The notes under the pieces: generated by a model | Databases searched by the model: none | Seen by the model: the letters and a program-made list of their open reading frames with translations, nothing else | What the model was told of the DNA's origin: nothing | Translations under genes and position numbers: made by a program | Shown here: positions 57,948 to 64,000 of the stretch, piece by piece | Layout: each line of letters starts with the position of its first letter | Position numbering within the stretch: position 1 is the stretch's first letter | Assembly (NCBI GenBank): GCA_015680685.1 | Contig: MNCI01027478.1 | Coordinates: 1 to 64,000 of the forward strand | DNA: 64,000 nucleotides | Origin: Gnetum montanum | Lineage: Eukaryota; Streptophyta; Gnetopsida; Gnetales; Gnetaceae | Reading direction: 5' to 3'

Positions 57948-58550
57948 GTGCATTTTGTGGCTCTTTGCTTGCATTGCCAAAAAACTCAACACAGAGGTAC
58001 AAGTGGTTGGATTTTGGAGATGGAGACAAATACGGAAAGGATTGTGATGGTACAAAACAGAATACAGAGCTTGGTGGGGAATAACCTTGTAACAGTGATA
58101 ACTAGTAGCAGTAGCGCCTCTTCCTACATGATCATTATCATACTTGCATTGCTCAACAAGTTGGGTGTAGTACATGTGGCTGAGTATGATCTAGAACACA
58201 AGCTGCTATTGTGCAAAATGGGAATGGGAACTCTCACGGACACGCTCGACTCTCTAACTTCTTTGATGTTGATGCTGACACTGACATTATTTGTAGGGGG
58301 GCATCTCATCAGCAACATTGAGCAGGTTATCACAACACATATACAAGGATTGCTCAAGATGCTTCTTAAAGATGCAGGCACTCTTCGTTCTCAACAGTTG
58401 CCTATGGAACGTCGTCGTCGTTGTCATGGTGTTGCTGCTGAAGCTTCTGCGCTGTTCATCTTCATTCTCACCAGTTGCCTATGGAACGTCGTTATTATTG
58501 TCATGGTGCTGCTGCTGAAGCTCCTCAAAAGGCACTGTTCATCTCTGTAA
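57948..58550 (+). CDS. glutaredoxin-like copy 3, open frame
   Basis: A 200-codon frame is open from MHFVALCLHCQKTQ to the TAA at 58548. A ~75-base deletion removed the usual MSLGAAS start and joins upstream sequence in frame (TQHRGTSGWILEM). The fold is then intact: RIVMVQNRIQSLVGNN, SSSSASSYMIIII (redox motif SYMI, no cysteine left), LLNKLGVVHVAEYDLEHK, LFVGGHLISNIEQVITTHI, GLLKMLLKDAGTL. Near 58378-58520 an ~80-bp partial duplication repeats the 'QLPMERR' region and extends the C-terminus with a hydrophobic stretch (WNVVIIVMVLLLKLL). The G of the GSH-binding TVP region is unclear. Open, but redox-inactive by sequence; it could be a decoy or simply a young pseudogene. Confidence 0.65.
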   Translation: MHFVALCLHCQKTQHRGTSGWILEMETNTERIVMVQNRIQSLVGNNLVTVITSSSSASSYMIIIILALLNKLGVVHVAEYDLEHKLLLCKMGMGTLTDTLDSLTSLMLMLTLTLFVGGHLISNIEQVITTHIQGLLKMLLKDAGTLRSQQLPMERRRRCHGVAAEASALFIFILTSCLWNVVIIVMVLLLKLLKRHCSSL

Positions 58551-58719
58551 TTACCAATAAGATATGTAGGTTGCCTGCATGTTTCGTTCTTGTGTCAAAC
58601 GCTTTCTTGGGCTGGCTTTGAGCACTTCCCATTGCTTTTTTTTCTTTGACAACATGGGAAAGTAGATTCTCAAATTGAAAGTTAAATTTACTTTTTCGTG
58701 TTTGAGTGGGAGTTAAGTT

Positions 58720-58920
58720 AGATGAATAGAAGAAAAATAAGATAAAATTTGATGAATAGAAGAAAAATAAGATAAAATTTGAAAATGAAAGGAAAAGTAA
58801 AATTATGGTCTTTAAACAACGTAGACGCAACGCTATCATGACCATGACCTGATAGTAACAATGTTAGTGCATAGTTACGCTATCATGACCCGATAGTAAC
58901 AATGTTAGTGCATAGTTAAT
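58720..58920. repeat. short tandem duplications in unit 3
   Basis: gatgaatagaagaaaaataag (period ~32 bp) occurs twice near 58720-58775. cgatagtaacaatgttagtg (period ~52 bp) occurs twice near 58850-58912. Neither is doubled in the other units. Confidence 0.85.
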
Positions 58921-59734
58921 GCTATTGTTGTTGCAGATGCCAAGTCCAACCCAGTCTGACACGTGAAGCGTAATGCAAGATTGAATTCATCGTTCATCTC
59001 CCGTCCTCACGGTAGCAGACATTAAAGCATCCTAATTATTTCAATTTTCAAGAAAGCTCACCTTGTCAAAATGAAAATCATAGCCATGCACAAGCAGCAC
59101 AACAACAAAATTCACAGGAACAACTACTAACAATTAAACATGATAATAAATAAGATAATGGAGTTACAAAGTAAACACGAATAGACATGGACAATTAAAG
59201 ATGATAATAAATAAGACATTGAGTATAGTTGTTTGCTACCATTAATTATGTGTGGTAGGTAATAGCTATGATGCTGGCCATATATAAGTAATGCATCGCA
59301 GTGGCAACCGTAACGATTGCTATTCTCTCTATCTTTGTTTTTTTTTTAAATTTCGTTCAATACTTGAATGTTTAAAAAATACAAGTTTTTACTACACTCT
59401 TCTATGAAAGAGATGTAGTGCATGTTTCGGCTGGGTGGCTGAGCTCCATGGTAGAGTTTCAATTTAAAAAAATAAAAATAATTAGGAATTGGTAGCCACC
59501 CACAAAGCAAGGTAATACCTATTTAGGTTGGAATGCTTTCTTTTTTACAATGGTTAAGGGCATACCTACGGTAGAGAATGCGCTTTCTCTACCTAGTGTC
59601 TTTCAGCCCCTTTTGCAATCTAGGATGGAGTTTATGGAAATTAAATCTTTGGCTAAAATTAGGTCTCTGAAATCATGGATTAACAACAACTGAACTATAG
59701 ACTGCCCATTTTTTTGTGGTATTTCCTGCAGATG

Positions 59735-60176
59735 TATAATTTTTCTATTTATTAAAGTGTAATTTTTCTATTTATTAAAGTGTAACCCAAGGTTGCTGCA
59801 GTGATGTTATAACATCAAAAGAGCTGGCCAGGCATTATTGTTACATAGATGGGAAGGGTTGCTGCAGCAGCGTTACAGCATCAAAAGAGTTGGCCAGGCA
59901 TTATCTTTACAAAGAGGGGAAGGCTAAGGCTAATGTTGGTGCTTGTCCCTCCTAATCCTAATTATGACAATGATGAGTAATTATACCTACCTCACCTCAG
60001 CTTAGCTCATTGCTCCTCCCACACATTTGATATGTAACATTTGTCTAGAGCACTAAATTTGGCATTATAAGGATTGTTCGTGGTCTGTGCCCATATAAGC
60101 TCAAAACCCCTAATCTACAATAACCAGGGATTGGAACTGGAACTATACCAGGGATTGGAACTGGAACTATAACGAT
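59735..60176 (+). repeat. promoter-side duplications in unit 4
   Basis: tgtaatttttctatttatta occurs twice near 59734-59785, and ccagggattggaactggaac twice (28-bp period) at 60122-60175, the latter just before the coding frame. Both are private to unit 4. Confidence 0.85.
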
Positions 60177-60760
60177 GTGTGCATTTTCTGGCTCCTTGCT
60201 TACATTGCCAAAAAACTCAACACAGCCAGAAATCTCAACAACTACCCTGAAGTAACCACAAGGGTGAGTCTGGGAGTAGCAGATGGAGCAGAATTAGTAT
60301 CATCAAGTAGACCAAGAGGTACAGGTGGTGGTTCGGAGACAAAGACGGAGATGAAGAAAATTGCGATGACGTGCAACAGAATACAGAGCTTCGTGGGAAA
60401 TAACCTTGTGATGGTGATAACCAGTAGTATGTGTTCCTCTTCTTACATGACCATTATCATTCTTGTGTTGCTCAGCATGTTGGGTTTAGTACATGTGGTT
60501 GAGTATGATCTGGAACACGAGTTGTTATAGCATGAAATGGGAACTACTCTCGGCTCTAACTTCTTCGACATCCACGTTGACACCGGCATTATTTGTGGGT
60601 GGGTAACTCATCACTAGCATTGAGCAGGTTATCATAGCGCATATACAAGGGTTGCTCAAGATGCTTCTCAATGACGTAGGCGCTCTTCATTCTCACCAGT
60701 TGTCCATGGAACATCATCATAATTGTCATGGTGTTGCTGCTGAAGCTCCTCACAAACATA
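60177..60760 (+). pseudogene. glutaredoxin-like copy 4 (broken)
   Basis: An open frame at 60177-60530 (MCIFWLLAYIAKKLN...) reads through the usual start, where ATG is GTG (TRVSLGVADG). Then AMTCNRIQSFVGNN, ITSSMCSSSYMTIII (redox motif SYMT; a lone Cys is shifted upstream), LSMLGLVHVVEYDLEHE, ending in TAG at 60528. Downstream the frame shifts by deletion ('ctctcggctctaac' lacks a block present in copies 2, 3 and 5), although GLLKMLLNDVGAL-type codons persist near 60645-60685. The TATA box is TATAAG. Confidence 0.75.
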
Positions 60761-61965
60761 GATGTGGTTTGTCCCTATAATTATTAATAATATGCATAGG
60801 TTGTGTGCATGTTTTGTTCTTATGTTGAAAACTTTCTTGGGTTGTCTTTGAACACTTTCCATTACTTTTGTTTTTTATTTTGACACCATGGGAAACCGAA
60901 TTCTCAAACTAAAAGTTAAATTTACATTTTCCTGTTTGAGAATCAAAGTCAAAGTTAAGATAGATGAATAGAAGAAAAATAAGATAAAATTTGAAAATGA
61001 AAGAAAAAGTACAATTATGGTTTTTAAACAATAGAGATGTGATGCAATCATGGCCTGGTTGTAACAATGTTAGTGCATAGATAATGCCATTGTTGTTGTA
61101 GATGTGGAGTCTAGCCGAGCCTGAAGCATAATGTAAGATTGAATTCATCATTTACATCCTATCCTCAAAGTAACAAACATTAAGGCACCCTGAATATTTC
61201 AATTTTCAACAAAGGTCACCCTACCAAAATGAAAATCACAAATACACACAAGCAGTAGATAAACAAAATTCATGGGTACAACTATGGATGATTAAAGATG
61301 ATAATAAATAAGATAATGGAGTTATGAAGCAAACATGGACTGACATGGATGATTGAAGATGATAATAAATAAGACATGGAGTATACTTATTTGCTACCAT
61401 TGATTGTGTGTGTTAGGTAATAGCTATGACACTCACCATATATAAGTAATGCATTGCAATGGCAACCAACAAATGTAACAATTGCTATTCTCTCTATCTT
61501 TGCTTTGTTTTATTTCATTCAATACTTAAATGTTTAAGGAATACAAGTTTTGACTACACTCATTTACAGAAGAGAGGTAGTGCATGTTTCATTTGTGTGG
61601 CTGAGCTCCATGGTAGAGTTTCAATTAAAAAAAATAAGATAATTAAGAATTGATAGCTACCCACAGAGTAGGGTAAATATTTATTTAGGTTGGAATGTTT
61701 TCTTTCTTTACAACAGTTAAGGGTTTATGTACTTCAGAGAATGTGCTTTCTTTGCCTAGCGTCATTCAGCCCCTTTTGCAGTCTGAAATGGAGTTTATGG
61801 AAATTAAATCTTTGGCTAAAGTTATATTTTTGAAATCATGGACTGATAGCGGCTAAACTGTAGACTTCTTATTTTTTGGGAGGTATTTTCTCCATGGCAA
61901 ATGTATAATTTTTCTATTTATTAAAGCATAACCCAAGGTTGTTGCAGTGACGTTACAACATCAAA

Positions 61966-62120
61966 AGAGCTGCCTAGGCATTACTATTACAAGGAGGGGA
62001 AGGGTTGCTGCAGTGGCATTACAACATCAAAAGAGCTAGCTATGTGTTACCATTACAAGGAAGGGAGGCATTACAACATCAAAAGAGCTAGCTATGTGTT
62101 ACCATTACAAGGAAGGGAAG
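61966..62120 (+). repeat. three-fold promoter duplication in unit 5
   Basis: The ~50-bp phrase 'cattacaacatcaaaagagc..accattacaaggaaggg' is repeated at about 62018, 62068 and partly upstream. The first copy, at 61935, keeps gcagtgacgttacaac with an intact TGACGT. Confidence 0.8.
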
Positions 62121-62268
62121 GTTAAGGCTAATGTTGGTGTCTATGCCTCCTAATCCTGATTATGATGATGATGAGTAATTATATCTACCTTGCCTCAGCT
62201 CAGCTCATTGCTCCTACCACACATTTGATACATAACATTTGTTGAAGCACTATCGTGGTTCGTGCCCA

Positions 62269-62274
62269 TATAAA
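62269..62274 (+). promoter_or_regulatory. TATA box of glutaredoxin-like copy 5
   Basis: cccaTATAAActc, about 124 bp before the ATG at 62398. Confidence 0.65.
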
Positions 62275-62397
62275 CTCAAAAACCTCATCTATAGTAACCA
62301 GGGACTGGAACTGGAACTGTAGCAGTGTGTGCATTTTGTGGCTCTTTGCTTGCATTGCCAAAAAACTCAACACAACTACCCCGCAATAACCATAAGG

Positions 62398-62955
62398 ATG
62401 AGTCTAGGAGCAGCAAGTGGAATAGAATCAGTATCAAGAAGTAGATCAAGAGGTACAAGTGATTGGATTTCGGAGACGGAGAGGATTGCAATGGTGCATA
62501 ACAAAATACAGAACTTTGTGAGGAATAACCTTGTGACAGTGATAACCAGCAGCAGTAGCGACTCTGCCTGCATGACCATTCTCATACTTGTATTGCTCAA
62601 AAGGTTGGGTGTAGTACATGTGGCTGAAAATGATTTGGAACATGAGCTGTTGTCACGTGAAATGGAAACTACTCTCGCACACATGGTCGGCTCTCTAACT
62701 TCTTCGATGTCGACGCCGACGTCGACATTATTTGTGGATGGGCAGCTCATCGATGGTGTTGAGCAAGTTATCACAGTGCATATACAAGGATCGCTCAAGA
62801 AGCATGCAACCACACTTCGTACTCACCAGTTGCCCATGGGATGTCATCGTCGTCGTCATGGTGCTGCTGCTAAAGCTCCCCACAAATGCAGGCCTCTCCA
62901 TCCCTTACCAATAATATGCGTAGGTTCAAAAATCATTTTATTAATGAAATTCTGA
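62398..62955 (+). CDS. glutaredoxin-like copy 5, open frame
   Basis: ATG at 62398 (MSLGAASGIESVSRSRS) gives 185 codons to the TAA at 62953; the frame is also open upstream to 62329. Fold: RIAMVHNKIQNFVRNN, SSSSDSACMTILIL (redox motif ACMT), LKRLGVVHVAENDLEHE, REMETTLAHMVGS, TLFVDGQLIDGVEQVITVHI, GSLKKHATTL. One of the two glycines in the usual GGxLIGG is Asp. The C-terminus is changed by a ~93-base insertion at about 62928 (VGSKIILLMKF). It keeps the best start context and the ancestral N-terminus, so it is the best candidate for a translated copy, although redox catalysis is not expected. Confidence 0.7.
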   Translation: MSLGAASGIESVSRSRSRGTSDWISETERIAMVHNKIQNFVRNNLVTVITSSSSDSACMTILILVLLKRLGVVHVAENDLEHELLSREMETTLAHMVGSLTSSMSTPTSTLFVDGQLIDGVEQVITVHIQGSLKKHATTLRTHQLPMGCHRRRHGAAAKAPHKCRPLHPLPIICVGSKIILLMKF

Positions 62956-63020
62956 ATTATCGAATTATATCGAGTCTTGTTTCCACTCATCTGGGATTCC
63001 TGGGGAAGAGGATCAAGGCA
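62926..63020 (-). mobile_element. ~93-base private insertion, LINE-tail-like
   Basis: Between 'gcgtaggttc' and 'gcatgcatgttc' this unit has a segment absent from units 1-4. On the minus strand it ends TTTCATTAATAAAATGATTT and TTGAACC, similar to the LINE tail at 49847 (AATATTAATAAAACTTC, GGTTCAAC). It might be a 5'-truncated LINE. No clear target duplication is visible. Confidence 0.4.
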
Positions 63021-64000
63021 TGCATGTTCCGTTCTTGTGTTGAAAACTTTATTGGGCTGGCTTTGAACACTTCCCATTGCTTTTGTTTTTTCTTCGATAG
63101 CATGGGAAACTAGATTCTCAAACTGAAAGTTAAATTTACTTTTTCTTACTTTTTCTTGCTTGTGGGTTGGAGTTAAGCTAAATGAATAGAAGAAAAATAA
63201 GACAAAATTTGAAAATGAAAGGAAAAGTAAAATTATGGTTTTTAAACAACATAGATTCAACATGATCATGGCTCAGTAGTAACAATGTTAGTGCATACTT
63301 AAAGCCATTGTTGTTGTAGATGCTAAGTCTAGCCTAGCCTAACACGTGAAGTGTAATGCAACATTGAATTCATCATTCATGTCCCATCCTCATAGTAATA
63401 GACACTAAGGCACACTAATTATTTCAATTTTCAACAAAGCTCACCCTGCCAAAATGAAAATCATAGCCATGCATAAGCAGCATAGCAACAAAATTCACGG
63501 GAACAACTGCAGATGATTAAAGATGATAATAAATAAAATAATGAAGTTACAAAGCAAACATGGATCGACATGGATGATTGAAGATGATAATAAATAAGAC
63601 ATGGAGTATAGTTGTTTGCTATCATTAATTGTGCATGTTAGGTAATAACTATGATGCTCACCATATATAAGTAATGCATCATAGTGGCAACACACAAATG
63701 TAACAATTGATATTCTCTCTATCTGTGTGTTGTTTTATTTCATTTAATACTTGAATGTTTAAGGAATACAAGTTTTGACTACGCTCTTTTATAGAAGAGA
63801 AGTAATGCATGTTTCATTTGGTTGGCTAAGCTCCATGGTAAAGTTTCAATTTTTTAAAAATAAGATAATTAGAAATTGGCAGCTATTGACAGAGCAGCGT
63901 AATACTTATTTAGGTTGGAATGCTCTCTTTCTTATAATAGTTAAGGGCTTACATACTGCGGAGAATGCTCTTTCTCTACCTAGCATATTTCAATCCCTTT

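Larger units (their letters stand above)
48499..64000 (+). repeat. tandem array of ~2.1-2.2 kb glutaredoxin-like units
   Basis: Phased on 'gtctgagatggagtttatgg', the units are U1 48499-49846 plus 54609-55351 (split by a LINE), U2 55352-57423, U3 57424-59617, U4 59618-61780, U5 61781-64000 and probably beyond. Each has an A/T-rich leader, a GC-richer promoter repeat, a TATA box, one glutaredoxin-like frame, and a 3' block with gataataaataagacatgg. All units point the same way. The units differ by many substitutions and by private short duplications, so it is not a freshly homogenised satellite. Confidence 0.93.

Noticed and set aside
1-64000. CRISPR arrays, rRNA genes, bacterial-type operons
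   Set aside because: No regularly spaced identical repeats with unique spacers, no rRNA-like segments, and all gene signals are plant nuclear.

Overview
The window looks like nuclear DNA of a seed plant with a large, repeat-rich genome. A gymnosperm such as a conifer is plausible, but the sequence does not prove it. Evidence: a plant-type O-methyltransferase exon, plant Ty3/gypsy (Athila/Tat-like), Ty1/copia and L1-type elements, AT-rich spacers, CC-type glutaredoxin-like genes (a land-plant class), and C-to-T decay of CpG and CAG sites as in heavily methylated repeats. Only the left edge holds an undamaged host coding segment.

Layout. 1-347: 3' end of a caffeoyl-CoA O-methyltransferase-like gene. 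348-2968: gene-free flank with three short tandem duplications. 2969-10641: a pile-up of one LTR family (ends TGATGAG...CTCATCA, PBS like the tRNA-Asp PBS of Athila elements), with two decayed gag regions and a copia pol remnant split by one LTR. 10642-17998: the 3' two thirds of a minus-strand gypsy element, with a long third ORF, an internal polypurine tract, integrase, RNase H and half an RT. 18003-24436: a minus-strand gag-only derivative. 24437-29169: scrambled fragments, two tRNA-derived SINE-like segments and a 79-bp tandem repeat. 29170-46063: a second, larger plus-strand Tat-like element. It carries a five-exon antisense gene between protease and RT, and two later solo LTRs are nested in it. 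46310-47169: a third solo LTR. 47230-47700: an L1-type RT remnant.

48499-64000 is a head-to-tail array of at least five ~2.1-2.2 kb units. Each has a TATA box and one CC-type glutaredoxin-like reading frame. All five copies lack two of the three cysteines expected in the CCxC/S active site, so the loss probably came before amplification. Copies 3 and 5 keep open frames; the others are broken. A 4.8-kb plant L1 LINE sits inside unit 1, bounded by a 13-bp target-site duplication.

The most unusual items are the redox-site-lacking glutaredoxin array and the spliced antisense gene inside the gypsy element, whose four GT-AG introns all keep reading phase. Seven single-N positions in the window, several flanked by exact direct or inverted copies, look like assembly joins rather than biology.
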